Program-made: the position numbers and the translations under genes
Source: CAZYTO01 sp964650405
GTDB taxonomy: Bacteria; Acidobacteriota; Thermoanaerobaculia; Gp7-AA8
Reading direction: 5' to 3'
Length of the DNA stretch: 28,561 nt
Assembly (NCBI GenBank): GCA_964650405.1
Contig: CAZYTO010000030.1
Span: 1 to 28,561, forward strand
Part shown: positions 1-7,135 of the stretch, piece by piece
How the letters are laid out: each line of letters begins with the position of its first letter
Position numbering within the stretch: position 1 is the stretch's first letter
The notes under the pieces: model-generated
Told to the model about the DNA's origin: nothing
What the model saw: only the letters and a program-made list of their open reading frames with translations
Databases searched by the model: none

Positions 1-2
1 GG

Positions 3-1265
3 GAAGAGGTGCCCGACAGCCTGGTGGTGCTGCCCCTCCCCGAGGTCAAGTCGCACGCGTCATGGGTCCTGCGTGGCGTGAGCGGGGCGGAAGCGGTGAT
101 GTCGGGGAAGACGCGCACGCTGGACGGCGTCCGGGTCCGCGATGCGCACACGGTGGACATCGTCCTCGACGAGCCGCTGGCCTTCTTCCTCTCCCTCCTG
201 ACCATGCACGAGGCGGCCATCATCCCGGCCGAGGAAGTGCGCGATGAAGCGCGCTTCCGCCTGCAGCCGGTGGGAGCGGGACCTTTCCGCGTGGAAGACG
301 CGCGCGACGGCCAGTACGTCCGGATGCGCCGCAACCGCGACTACTTCGTGCCCGGCCTGCCCCATCTCGAGCAACTGACGTTCCGCCTCGACCTGCACAG
401 CTTCCGCGAGGTCACGGATGCGTTCCTCCGCGGGGAGCTCGATGCCGCGCACGGCGTGCCGCCGGCCCGCGCCCGCGAGTTGCAGAAGGACCCGCTGTAC
501 GCGCCCTATCTTCACCAGACGGTACAGCTCCACACGTCCTACCTCGGCTACGACTGCTCGTCGCCGCCGTTCGACCGTCTCGAGGTGCGCCAGGCCCTCA
601 ATCACGCCGTCAACCGCGACCGCATCAACGAGCGCATCTTCGCCTCCGCCCACGTGGTGTCGAAGAGCCTCCTCCCCCCCGGCCTCATCGGTTACGACCC
701 GAACGTCCGCGGCTACGACTACGACCCGGAGCGTGCCCGGGCCCTCCTGCGCCAGGCCGGCCACGGCAGCGGCTTCAGCGTCGAGTACCGGACCTGGGAC
801 TCGGACGAGTTCCACAACAACGGCACGGTGCCGCTGATCATCGAAGACCTGGAAGCAGTGGGGATCCGAACGACGGTCACGCAGCACTCCGCGGCCGAGG
901 CCCGCCGCCCGCTGCAGCAGCGCGGGCATGGGCTCATCTTCACCGGCAACTGGTACGCCGATTTCCCCGACTCGGACAACTTCTTCTACATCTTCTTCCA
1001 CAGCGCCGCCGCCGCCATCCGCGGCTTCCACTACAACTCGCCGGAGATCGACCGGAAGATTCTCGAAGCGCGGCACAGCAACGACGCCGAGCAGCGCGCC
1101 GAGATCTACCGCGGCCTCGACCAGATGGTGGTGAAGGACGCCGTGCTCGCTCCCCTCTTCCACGACCGCTTCTTCCTCCTGACCAAGCCGAACGTCCGCG
1201 GCCTGCGCACGTCGCTGGTCCCGCCGCCGGTGCGGTATGTGGAGGTGTGGACGGATCGGGAGTGA
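3..1265 (+). CDS. Peptide-type ABC transporter substrate-binding protein (SBP_bac_5), 5' truncated by window
   Basis: This is a family-5 extracellular solute-binding protein of the oligopeptide/dipeptide/nickel class. Such proteins sit in the periplasm or on a lipid anchor and deliver ligand to an ABC permease. About 420 residues are visible. Family hallmarks are the stretch VRQALNHAVNRDRI about halfway along, GAGPFRV near residue 90 and the C-terminal lobe. The family is usually 500-550 residues with a signal peptide. Here the frame is open to the left edge and no signal peptide is seen, so roughly the first 100 residues lie outside the window. The GTG at 9 is therefore unlikely to be the true start. 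No permease or ATPase gene follows; the next gene is an unrelated EamA transporter after an inverted repeat. The ligand cannot be told from sequence. Confidence 0.9.
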   Translation, partial: EEVPDSLVVLPLPEVKSHASWVLRGVSGAEAVMSGKTRTLDGVRVRDAHTVDIVLDEPLAFFLSLLTMHEAAIIPAEEVRDEARFRLQPVGAGPFRVEDARDGQYVRMRRNRDYFVPGLPHLEQLTFRLDLHSFREVTDAFLRGELDAAHGVPPARARELQKDPLYAPYLHQTVQLHTSYLGYDCSSPPFDRLEVRQALNHAVNRDRINERIFASAHVVSKSLLPPGLIGYDPNVRGYDYDPERARALLRQAGHGSGFSVEYRTWDSDEFHNNGTVPLIIEDLEAVGIRTTVTQHSAAEARRPLQQRGHGLIFTGNWYADFPDSDNFFYIFFHSAAAAIRGFHYNSPEIDRKILEARHSNDAEQRAEIYRGLDQMVVKDAVLAPLFHDRFFLLTKPNVRGLRTSLVPPPVRYVEVWTDRE

Positions 1266-1273
1266 CGCACGAC

Positions 1274-1383
1274 AGTGCCGAGTGCCGAGCGCTGAGTGCC
1301 GAGAGGGCATGAGGCATGACGAGACTCCCCCGTCTGGTGGGGACCGAGTGCATCTCGGCACTCGGCACTCCGCACTCGGCACT
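1274..1383. repeat. 30-bp imperfect inverted repeat made of AGTGCCG/CTCGGCA words
   Basis: The left arm 1274-1303 and right arm 1354-1383 are reverse complements at 27 of 30 positions. Each arm is itself a degenerate tandem array of the heptamer GAGTGCC. The loop (1304-1353) holds GGCATGAGGCATGA and a short C-run/G-run stem. The left arm begins 8 nt after the upstream stop codon and the right arm ends about 12 nt before the next start. It could act as a terminator or as an attenuating hairpin ahead of the EamA gene. The word order GCTGAGTGCCGAG then GGCATGAGG recurs at 13443-13474. Confidence 0.85.
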
Positions 1384-1395
1384 TCCTCCACTCCC

Positions 1396-2277
1396 TTGCG
1401 CGTGCACCTCGCGGCGGGGTCCGTCGCGGCGCTGTTCTCGCTGAACTACGTCATCTCCAAACTGGGGCTGCACGCGTTCTCGCCGCTGGTGTTCGCCTAT
1501 CTGCGTGTGCTGCTCGCGGCGCTCGTGCTGAACGCCATGCTGCCGCGCGGGCTGGAGCCGTGGCCGCGCGCCGACTGGGCTCGTGTGACCGGGTATTCGT
1601 TCCTCGGCGTGGTGATCAATCAGGCCTTGTTCCTCAGCGGGCTGGCCCTGACCAGCGCGCACGTGGCAGCGATCCTCATGACGGCCATCCCCCTCTTCGC
1701 CCTCGGCACGGCCATCGTCATGGGACGGGAGCGTGCCACGGGTCCGAAGGTGGCCGGGATCCTGCTTGCCTTCGGCGGAGCCCTCGTGATCGTGGCGCGC
1801 GAGGTGTTGGAAGGAGCGTCGAAGTCGCTGACCGGCGACCTGCTCCTGCTCGGCAATGCCTTCGCCTATTCGCTCTTTCTCGTCCTTTCCAAACGCGACA
1901 TGAAGCGGCTCGGGCCGCACCGCGTCATCGCCCGGATGTTCGCCGTGGCCGCCGTCCTGATGGTCCCCCTCTGCGCCGTGCCACTGGCGCGCCAGTCGTG
2001 GGCGTCGATTCCGCCACGGGCCTGGCTGGCGCTCCTGCTGGTCATCGCCGGTCCGACAGTAGCCGCCTACCTCCTGAACGCCTGGGCACTCGCCCACGCC
2101 GAAAGCTCGCTCGTGGCGGCCTACACATACCTCCAGCCGGTGCTCACCGCTGCGCTCGCCGCCACACTGCTCCAGGAACGGATCGGCTGGGCTGCCGGCG
2201 TGGCTGCCCTGATCATCTTCACGGGAGTGTGGCTGGCAGGCCGGCGCGGGGACGGGGAAGGAGCCGTAAGTGGCTAG
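1396..2277 (+). CDS. EamA/DMT-family transporter
   Basis: This is a drug/metabolite-transporter superfamily membrane protein of about 293 residues, with ten predicted hydrophobic segments arranged as two EamA repeats. The N-terminal half contains FSLNYVISKLGL and an FAYLRVLLAALVL helix. The C-terminal half contains the typical AESSLVAAYTYLQPVLTA and LLQERIGWAAGVAALIIF. Such proteins export metabolites or amino acids, and the substrate is not predictable. The open frame extends up to 1237, but that extension encodes the inverted repeat (RVPSAECRE, TRHSALGTS), so the start is placed at TTG 1396 or GTG 1402, just before the first membrane helix. No clear Shine-Dalgarno sequence is seen. The gene ends in a spacer with GTGGTTAGG-type words. 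Confidence 0.88.
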   Translation: MRVHLAAGSVAALFSLNYVISKLGLHAFSPLVFAYLRVLLAALVLNAMLPRGLEPWPRADWARVTGYSFLGVVINQALFLSGLALTSAHVAAILMTAIPLFALGTAIVMGRERATGPKVAGILLAFGGALVIVAREVLEGASKSLTGDLLLLGNAFAYSLFLVLSKRDMKRLGPHRVIARMFAVAAVLMVPLCAVPLARQSWASIPPRAWLALLLVIAGPTVAAYLLNAWALAHAESSLVAAYTYLQPVLTAALAATLLQERIGWAAGVAALIIFTGVWLAGRRGDGEGAVSG

Positions 2278-2325
2278 TGGTTAGGGGGGTTAGTGGCATT
2301 CGGCGGGTGTCCGTGGTTAGGATGA
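2270..2325. repeat. Degenerate direct repeats of a GTGGTTAG word
   Basis: The spacer after the EamA gene holds several variants of GTGGCTAG, GTGGTTAG and GGTTAGTGG within about 55 nt, overlapping the stop codon of that gene. No inverted partner is visible, so this is a one-armed version of the word-based spacers seen elsewhere in the window. Confidence 0.5.
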
Positions 2326-2363
2326 GCACGTAAACACTCCGGGTTCTCCGTCGTCCAAACACC

Positions 2364-3002
2364 GTGGGTCAGATAGCAGCATTTCGCGTGAGCCAGAGCA
2401 AGACCGACGCCCCGACCGACCGCGAGCTGATCGCCAGAACGCTCGGCGGCGACGAAACGGCCTTTGCCCTTCTGATCGAGCGCTTCCAGCGCCGGATCTT
2501 CCGGGTGGCCTTCGCCATCGTCCGGGACGAGGTGGAGGCGGACACGATCACGCACGACAGTTTCGTGCAGGCCTACACGCATCTGGCCCGATTCCAGGGC
2601 CGGGCGGAGTTCGAGACGTGGCTGACCCGGATCGCCATCAACCGGTCGCGGGACCTGCTCCGGCGCCGGAAGTTCCTCAGCCTCTTCACCCGGGAGAACG
2701 ACGAGGGGGAGGAACTGGCATTCGAGCCGGCCGACGAGCGTCCCGACCCGGAGCGTGAGATCATGTCCCGGCAGCTCCGCACGGCCATCGAACGGGCGGA
2801 GACGAAGCTATCAGCTCAGCAAAAAATCATCTTTCGTTTACGGCATTACGAGAACCATTCGCTCGAGGACATCGCGGAGATGCTCGGTCTCCGCGCCGGC
2901 ACGGTGCGTGCGCATCTTTTCCGCGCCGTGCACAAGGTCCGTGAAGAGCTGGCGGGCTGGCGCGCACCAGGCCGCAAGGGGGCTACCCATGACGACGACT
3001 GA
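2364..3002 (+). CDS. ECF-family RNA polymerase sigma factor
   Basis: This is a sigma-70 family, ECF-type sigma factor of 212 residues from GTG 2364, or 204 from the in-frame GTG at 2388. Neither start has a good ribosome site. Region 2 spans about residues 20-95: DRELIARTLGGDETAF, then the DSFVQAYTHLARFQGRAEF stretch for -10 recognition. Region 4 covers about 140-200, with the helix-turn-helix HSLEDIAEMLGLRAGTVRAH. Genes of this type direct core polymerase to a small regulon and are normally held by a co-transcribed anti-sigma. The next gene overlaps this one by 14 nt and has the expected zinc anti-sigma features. The signal sensed is unknown; the third gene, Spy/CpxP-like, hints at envelope or metal stress (inference). 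Confidence 0.93.
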   Translation: MGQIAAFRVSQSKTDAPTDRELIARTLGGDETAFALLIERFQRRIFRVAFAIVRDEVEADTITHDSFVQAYTHLARFQGRAEFETWLTRIAINRSRDLLRRRKFLSLFTRENDEGEELAFEPADERPDPEREIMSRQLRTAIERAETKLSAQQKIIFRLRHYENHSLEDIAEMLGLRAGTVRAHLFRAVHKVREELAGWRAPGRKGATHDDD

Positions 3003-3528
3003 ACACTACAGCGAAGCCGACCTGCTGGAGACGTACTACATGCAGCCGGGGCAGTCTATGCCGGTGATGATGCACCTGGCCAACTGCAGCGACTGCGCGG
3101 CCCGCTACGACCGCCTGGACCGCAAGCTGCGCGAAGCGGCGTCGTGCGCGACCGAGAAGCATGAGACGTTCTGGGCCCGCCAGCGCCACACCATCATGCG
3201 CAGCATCGGCGCGCGCCGCGAGCGGAGCGCCACCGCTGCCCGCACCTGGCGCATCGCCGCAGCAGCCGTGCTGGCCTTCCTCCTCGGCGGCGCCGTGGTG
3301 TACGAGAGCGTCGGGCCCTCGTCGCAACCCGCGCCGGCGCCGACTGAGACGATCGCCAAGGTGAAAAAGCAGCCCGCCGTGCCGGCCACGGGGACGATTC
3401 CCGCCAACGAAGAAAACCTGCTCCACGACGCCTGGCAGTCGGACGAGCTGCGCCAGTTCCACGGCGTGGTGCAGTGGGAGTCGTGGACGGACACGAAGCA
3501 GCAACCCAAAGAGGATTCCCCGCTGTGA
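2989..3528 (+). CDS. Membrane-anchored zinc-binding anti-sigma factor
   Basis: This 179-residue protein starts at ATG 2989, inside the sigma gene, with an AAGGGGG ribosome site about 8 nt upstream. An N-terminal zinc-anti-sigma motif H-x3-C-x2-C is visible at H29, C33 and C36 (HLANCSDC), matching the ZAS/zf-HC2 class. One transmembrane helix follows at about residues 87-106, after a basic stretch. The periplasmic part (about 75 residues) is rich in Pro, Ala and Lys, with no recognised domain. By analogy it should sequester the ECF sigma encoded just upstream at the inner membrane. Its stop overlaps the start of the next gene as GTGA, so all three genes look translationally coupled. Confidence 0.85.
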   Translation: MTTTEHYSEADLLETYYMQPGQSMPVMMHLANCSDCAARYDRLDRKLREAASCATEKHETFWARQRHTIMRSIGARRERSATAARTWRIAAAAVLAFLLGGAVVYESVGPSSQPAPAPTETIAKVKKQPAVPATGTIPANEENLLHDAWQSDELRQFHGVVQWESWTDTKQQPKEDSPL

Positions 3529-3962
3529 GAAACCGCCTGGCCTTTGCCCTCGGCGCCCTGCTCTTCGCCTCGACGCTCTTCGCCGCCGACCTCCCTCCCG
3601 GCAAGTGGTGGCGGCGGCCGGACATCATCGCCCAACTGCAGATCACGGACGAACAGCAGACCCGCCTCGAAGCGACGTTCCGCGCCGCCGCGGACGATCT
3701 CATCGACCTCCGCGGCGAGGTGGAGAAGACGAACATCGCCCTCCGCTTCGAGCTCGACCGCCCGCAACTGGACCGGCAGAAGATCCGCAGCATCGCCGCA
3801 CGCCTCAGCGACGCCCGCGGGAAGCTCTTCGACCGCGAGCTGATGATGCTCGTGGACATGCGTAGCGTGCTCACCGAGACGCAATGGAACCGCATGCGCA
3901 CCTTCCTCGACCGCCTCGGCACCGCCAACGCCGGCGCCCCGCAGCGCCGGAATCGGGAGTAA
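3525..3962 (+). CDS. Spy/CpxP-like periplasmic protein (LTxxQ)
   Basis: This 145-residue exported protein starts at GTG 3525, whose last two bases are part of the previous gene's TGA stop. A signal peptide (NRLAFALGALLFASTLFAAD) ends near residue 21. The mature part is helical and charged, with two LTxxQ-type motifs (ITDEQ at 40-44, LTETQ at 116-120), the mark of the Spy/CpxP/zinc-resistance family. Known members are periplasmic chaperones or metal sensors. The usual length is 140-170 residues, so it looks complete. Linked to the sigma and anti-sigma genes, it may be a sensor partner or the main output of the system (inference). Confidence 0.8.
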   Translation: MRNRLAFALGALLFASTLFAADLPPGKWWRRPDIIAQLQITDEQQTRLEATFRAAADDLIDLRGEVEKTNIALRFELDRPQLDRQKIRSIAARLSDARGKLFDRELMMLVDMRSVLTETQWNRMRTFLDRLGTANAGAPQRRNRE

Positions 3963-3984
3963 GACTCATCCTGGGCGCACGTGT

Positions 3985-4049
3985 ATCCTGAGCGCGGGCG
4001 GCGGGTTGGGCGGGAGCGAAGGATCAAAACATGGCACACCGGGACCCGC
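3985..4049 (+). repeat. Left inverted repeat of the GIY-YIG element
   Basis: Positions 3985-4028 match the reverse complement of 4473-4516 at 43 of 44 positions. The similarity continues to 4049 (against 4452) with four more mismatches, about 60/65 in all. The repeat begins with ATCCTGAGCGCGGGCGG and contains GGGCGGGAGCGAAGGATC. A shorter related unit, ATCCTGAGAAGGATC, follows at 4052-4066. The repeat starts 22 nt after the stop codon of the Spy-like gene. Confidence 0.9.
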
Positions 4050-4113
4050 GCATCCTGAGAAGGATCAAAGCACGGCTCACCTGGATGTTGCATTCCGAGG
4101 GATACTCGGTTCG

Positions 4114-4422
4114 ATGCCGTGGTACGTCTACATCGTCAGCAATAACAATCACACGATTTACGTCGGTTCGACGAACGAGCTCATTCGCCGGGTGTATCAG
4201 CACAAGAACCGCCTGTTTCCGAATGCCTTCACTGCCCGTTACACATTCGATCGCGTCGTCTGGTTCGAGCTGCAACCGACAAAGGCAGCGGCGAGAAAAC
4301 GTGAGCTTCAGTTGAAGGGCTGGAAGCGTGAACGCAAGGTCGCTCTCATTCGCGAACGGAATCCGAATTGGGAAGATCTCGGCCTTACATGGCCTGAGGC
4401 CCTTTGCGCCGAGCAGGCGTAG
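4114..4422 (+). CDS. Single-domain GIY-YIG nuclease (UPF0213-like)
   Basis: This 102-residue protein is one GIY-YIG domain. YVYIV at residues 4-8 and IYVGST at 15-20 form the signature strands. LIRRVYQHK (24-31) carries the conserved Arg and His. RELQLKGWKR (63-72) carries the conserved Glu64 that binds the metal, and the tail has NPNW. All catalytic positions of the family are present, so it could cut DNA. The frame extends up to 4006, but that stretch is repeat sequence, so ATG 4114 is chosen. The gene lies inside a 532-bp segment bounded by a 44-bp inverted repeat (43/44). This resembles a small self-contained element, though no element of this kind is asserted to be known to me. AT content is locally higher than in neighbours. 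Confidence 0.9.
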   Translation: MPWYVYIVSNNNHTIYVGSTNELIRRVYQHKNRLFPNAFTARYTFDRVVWFELQPTKAAARKRELQLKGWKRERKVALIRERNPNWEDLGLTWPEALCAEQA

Positions 4423-4435
4423 GCTTGATCAGGAA

Positions 4436-4533
4436 ATCCTGAGCGCGGGCGGCGGGTCCTGGTGTGCCTGGCTTTGATCCTTCGCTCCCGCCCAACCGGC
4501 CGCCCGCGCTCAGGATAAACGTGCCCTCAGGAT
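4436..4533. repeat. Right inverted repeat and hairpin of the GIY-YIG element
   Basis: The segment 4436-4457 is a direct copy of the first 22 nt of the left repeat. Positions 4473-4516 are the inverted copy of 3985-4028. The two together fold locally (about 17-18 bp, 4436 onward against 4516 backward) between two convergent genes, so this is also a plausible bidirectional terminator. A further half unit, CTCAGGAT at 4526-4533, overlaps the stop codon of the response-regulator gene. Confidence 0.85.
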
Positions 4534-4937
4534 AAGACTGTCGCCGGCGGCGTTCCCAGGCCGCAGAAGAGGCCGACCAGGTCGAGCAGCTCCGCCACGT
4601 GGAAGGGCTTTTCGAGGATGGCCGCGGGCTTGAGATCCGAGTCGTCTTCGATCTTGTAGGCGGAGATGACGATGACCGGCGAGTCGCTGCGGCGGGTGCG
4701 GAACCAGCGCAGCCACTCCCGGCCGTTCATCCGCGGCATGGCCAGGTCGAGGATGACCAGCAGGATGTCCGGATTCTGCTCCACGAGCGGGATGGCCTGC
4801 TGCCCGTCCGGCGCGGTTAGCACCTCGAACCCGTACGGCGAGAGGAGGTCGCGGTACGAGGCCAGCAGCTTGGCATCGTCGTCGATGACCAGCAGCTTAC
4901 GCAGCTTGAAGGGAATTCGCCGGGCTCGAATACTCAC
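4527..4937 (-). CDS. Single-domain response regulator receiver protein
   Basis: This 136-residue CheY-like receiver domain has no output domain. It shows the acidic pair D19/D20 (VIDDD), the phospho-acceptor D64 in VILDLAMPRMNG, S92 after strand 4 (VIVISAYK) and K110 in EKPF. It should accept phosphate from an unlinked histidine kinase. The start is GTG 4937, with GGAGG 5 nt upstream; the longer open frame to TTG 4970 has no such site. The last codons (TTA TCC TGA) lie in an ATCCTGAG repeat unit, so the C-terminus and stop come from repeat DNA. No kinase gene is near. Confidence 0.9.
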   Translation of the reverse strand: MSIRARRIPFKLRKLLVIDDDAKLLASYRDLLSPYGFEVLTAPDGQQAIPLVEQNPDILLVILDLAMPRMNGREWLRWFRTRRSDSPVIVISAYKIEDDSDLKPAAILEKPFHVAELLDLVGLFCGLGTPPATVLS

Positions 4938-5042
4938 AGAACCTCCAGGGATTGCAAATGGCGTGCGCAACCGAAAGACGGGTCCCGGGTGACGGGCTCC
5001 AGGTACCGGGTACCGCCGGGCGGTTGCGCTGACCAGGCGGCA

Positions 5043-6116
5043 CTATCTGCTCTCCGCCAGCGGCGGAACGACGTCGGTCGGGACGCCGGTCTGCATCATG
5101 GTGCGCTTGCGGGGCAGGAGGGTGAAGTGCCGTGGGTCATAGCGCAGGGCCAGGAGGCGGCCCTTGTGGATCGGCACCTCCGCGGGTAGGGAGACGCGCA
5201 GGAGCAGCCCGCCGCTGAGGACTCCCCGCAGCAGCCAGCGCCCTCCCACGAAGCTCGCTTCCTCGATTCCGAAGATGAGGTCCGATTCCTCGCCCGGCGC
5301 GGCGGCGGCAAAGGCCTCGGGGCGGACGAGCGCGACGCCGGTTCCCGCAAACGGAGGCGACGCTAGATCCCATGCGCCGATCACCGACTCGACCTCGCCC
5401 CCGCGGATGGTCACGGGAATGACGTTCACATCTCCCGTGGCCCGGGCCGCCCCTTCCGTCGCCGGCGCCGCATAGACTTCGGCGGGCGCTCCCTCCTGGA
5501 CGACGCGTCCGCCGTCCAGCACCACGACGCGGTCCATGAGGCCCAGCTCGAGCGGCGACGACGGAGCAGCGATGAGGGTCGTCCCGGCCACGCGCAAGAG
5601 CCGGTAGAAGTCATCCGCCAGCGCTGGCAGTGCGGCCGGGCTGGCCTGCTCGAGGAGGCGGTCGGCCACCAGGACGGCCGGCCGGAGCAATTCGATCCGG
5701 GCCAGGTTCGCCCGCACGCGCTCGGTCGAGGAGAGTGCATCGAGCCGTCGCGAGAGCAGCGGCGCGACCTGCCAGCGCTCGACGGCGAAGTCGAGCTCGC
5801 GCTTGCGGTCCTCCCGGTCGAGGGAACGGGCGCGCACGGCCGCCACGAGGAGGTGCTCGAGGGACCAGCGCCCGGGCGCCTCCAGCCCGCTCGACGCGAA
5901 GAGGAGCGGCCGCCGCCCGCGCCGCATGCCGTTGACGAGATGCGGCCCGATCCGGATCTGCCCGCTCTCCGGCCGGAGGTCCCCGGCGATGAGCCGCAGC
6001 ACCGTCGACGCGCCGCTCGCCGCCGGCCCGATCAGCGCGACGTGCGTGTTCTTTGCGACCTCGAACGAGACATCGAGCGCGGCGTACCGGACGGAACGGA
6101 GGGAGAGGTGGAGCAA
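5043..6116 (-). CDS. ABC-ATPase-like protein with degenerate catalytic motifs
   Basis: This protein of about 357 residues has the order of a MalK/PotA/FbpC-type importer ATPase: nucleotide-binding fold (1-200) followed by a TOBE-like C-terminal region (about 215-335). The catalytic motifs are altered. Walker A reads GPAASGAST (30-38), with Ala36 where Lys is invariant. The signature reads LSSTE (128-132) instead of LSGGQ. Walker B keeps Asp152 but has Arg for the catalytic Glu (VADR). The H-loop region reads LIAAPSS with no His. It is therefore probably not an active ATPase and may be regulatory or vestigial. The start is uncertain; TTG 6116 precedes the first fold residues, and the open frame to 6191 runs into a hairpin repeat. 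No permease gene is adjacent. Confidence 0.75.
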   Translation of the reverse strand: MLHLSLRSVRYAALDVSFEVAKNTHVALIGPAASGASTVLRLIAGDLRPESGQIRIGPHLVNGMRRGRRPLLFASSGLEAPGRWSLEHLLVAAVRARSLDREDRKRELDFAVERWQVAPLLSRRLDALSSTERVRANLARIELLRPAVLVADRLLEQASPAALPALADDFYRLLRVAGTTLIAAPSSPLELGLMDRVVVLDGGRVVQEGAPAEVYAAPATEGAARATGDVNVIPVTIRGGEVESVIGAWDLASPPFAGTGVALVRPEAFAAAAPGEESDLIFGIEEASFVGGRWLLRGVLSGGLLLRVSLPAEVPIHKGRLLALRYDPRHFTLLPRKRTMMQTGVPTDVVPPLAESR

Positions 6117-6131
6117 GAGATTTACCAGTTC

Positions 6132-6278
6132 ATCCTGAGCGTGGTCGTGAGGGCGGGCGGGAGCGAAGGATCGGGTGGCAATTGCGATCAAGGGTCATTG
6201 CCGCCAGATCCTTCGCTCCCACCCGCCCCACCACCCCGCTTAGGATAAACCGCCGGCCCTACCACCTGCGCTCAGGAT
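6132..6278. repeat. Hairpin repeat of the ATCCTGAGC family
   Basis: The left arm 6132-6172 and right arm 6207-6246 are imperfect reverse complements (one gap and a few mismatches). Both carry GGGAGCGAAGGATC/GATCCTTCGCTCCC, as at the GIY-YIG element 2 kb away. The loop continues the stem through GGCAAT/ATTGCC. A further half unit, CTCAGGAT, lies at 6271-6278, inside the 3' end of the DUF3108 gene. The hairpin occupies the whole spacer between two co-oriented minus-strand genes. Confidence 0.85.
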
Positions 6279-7086
6279 AAACCGGTGAGGCTGCCGCCTG
6301 CAGGAACGCGCAGCTCTCGATCGAGCTCAGCTCCAGTTGCAGCGAGGCCATCGACTCCTGCAGGTCGATCTCGAACGGAATGCGGCGCGTGTCGTCGGAG
6401 AACCACACCTTCACCCCGCCCGGCCACTTGCGGCCGCCGGGAGCGTCGACGATCTCGAAGCCGTAGGCGGCCACGCGCGTGGCTCCGATGGCGAAGGCCC
6501 GGCGCTCGGCGGGGCGGAAGATGACCGGGTACTGCTTGCCGTCGGAGTAGATCGACGTCTGCATCGGCTCGTGGATCTTGTCGGCGTTCTGGCGGAGATA
6601 GTGGATGGCCGTGAGGATGTCGCGCAGGTCAGCCCCGTCGGGCAGCGGCTTCACGCTGTCGGACGGCTTGTCGGGCGTCTCCTTGTGAATGCGGGCCAGC
6701 CGCTTGACGTAGTCGAAGACCGTCCGCTCCTTGCGCCACTTCTTGCCCCAGGAGTAGGCGTGGTAGGTCATGAGGGTCTTGTGCCCCTCCGGATCGATCT
6801 GCGACTCGTAGACGTAGAAACCGCTCTTGCCGCCCGCCGAGGTGATGAGCAGCGAGCTGTTGATGTCGTGATCGTTCGGGGTGTTGGGATAGCTCGTCTT
6901 CAGCTCGCCCACCCCGGTCGTCGGAAAGACCAGTCCGGCAATCCACGACATCCCTCCCCGCAGGTGCCAGGTGTAGTGAAACTCCTCGACGTTGCTCGGG
7001 CCGTGGCAATTCAGATCGGCAGCAGGCGCGGCTGCGGCGGCCAGAAGGAAGGCCATGGCCGCGGCGGCTGTCCGAAATACCTGCAT
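6259..7086 (-). CDS. DUF3108 domain-containing exported protein
   Basis: This 275-residue protein from ATG 7086 has a signal peptide (hydrophobic Ala-rich stretch to about residue 22, AAPAAD). The family pattern includes EFHYTWHLRG near residue 35, the FPTTGVGELKT strand, IYSDGKQYPV mid-protein and KVWFSDDTRRIPFEI near the end. DUF3108 proteins are beta-rich, exported, of unknown function. An alternative GTG start at 7104 gives six extra residues, and neither has a good ribosome site. The last residues (VYPERRW) are encoded by an ATCCTGAGCG repeat unit, so the original C-terminus was probably extended or replaced by repeat DNA. Confidence 0.82.
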   Translation of the reverse strand: MQVFRTAAAAMAFLLAAAAAPAADLNCHGPSNVEEFHYTWHLRGGMSWIAGLVFPTTGVGELKTSYPNTPNDHDINSSLLITSAGGKSGFYVYESQIDPEGHKTLMTYHAYSWGKKWRKERTVFDYVKRLARIHKETPDKPSDSVKPLPDGADLRDILTAIHYLRQNADKIHEPMQTSIYSDGKQYPVIFRPAERRAFAIGATRVAAYGFEIVDAPGGRKWPGGVKVWFSDDTRRIPFEIDLQESMASLQLELSSIESCAFLQAAASPVYPERRW

Positions 7087-7135
7087 TCGGTGGAAGAACG
7101 TCACCGGCTCGACCGGTATTGCGCAATGGGTAACG

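Noticed and set aside
60..2097. Long open frames antisense to the substrate-binding and EamA genes (443 and 385 codons)
   Set aside because: They lack any domain, are Arg/Gly/Ala-rich and arise from high GC at third positions of the real genes.
4006..4113. Longer N-terminus for the GIY-YIG protein
   Set aside because: The extra 36 residues are encoded by the inverted repeat and have no ribosome site. The domain begins directly after ATG 4114.
3985..4516. Insertion sequence with transposase
   Set aside because: There is an inverted-repeat frame but no transposase, and target-site duplications are not evident at the ends. It is recorded as a candidate element only.
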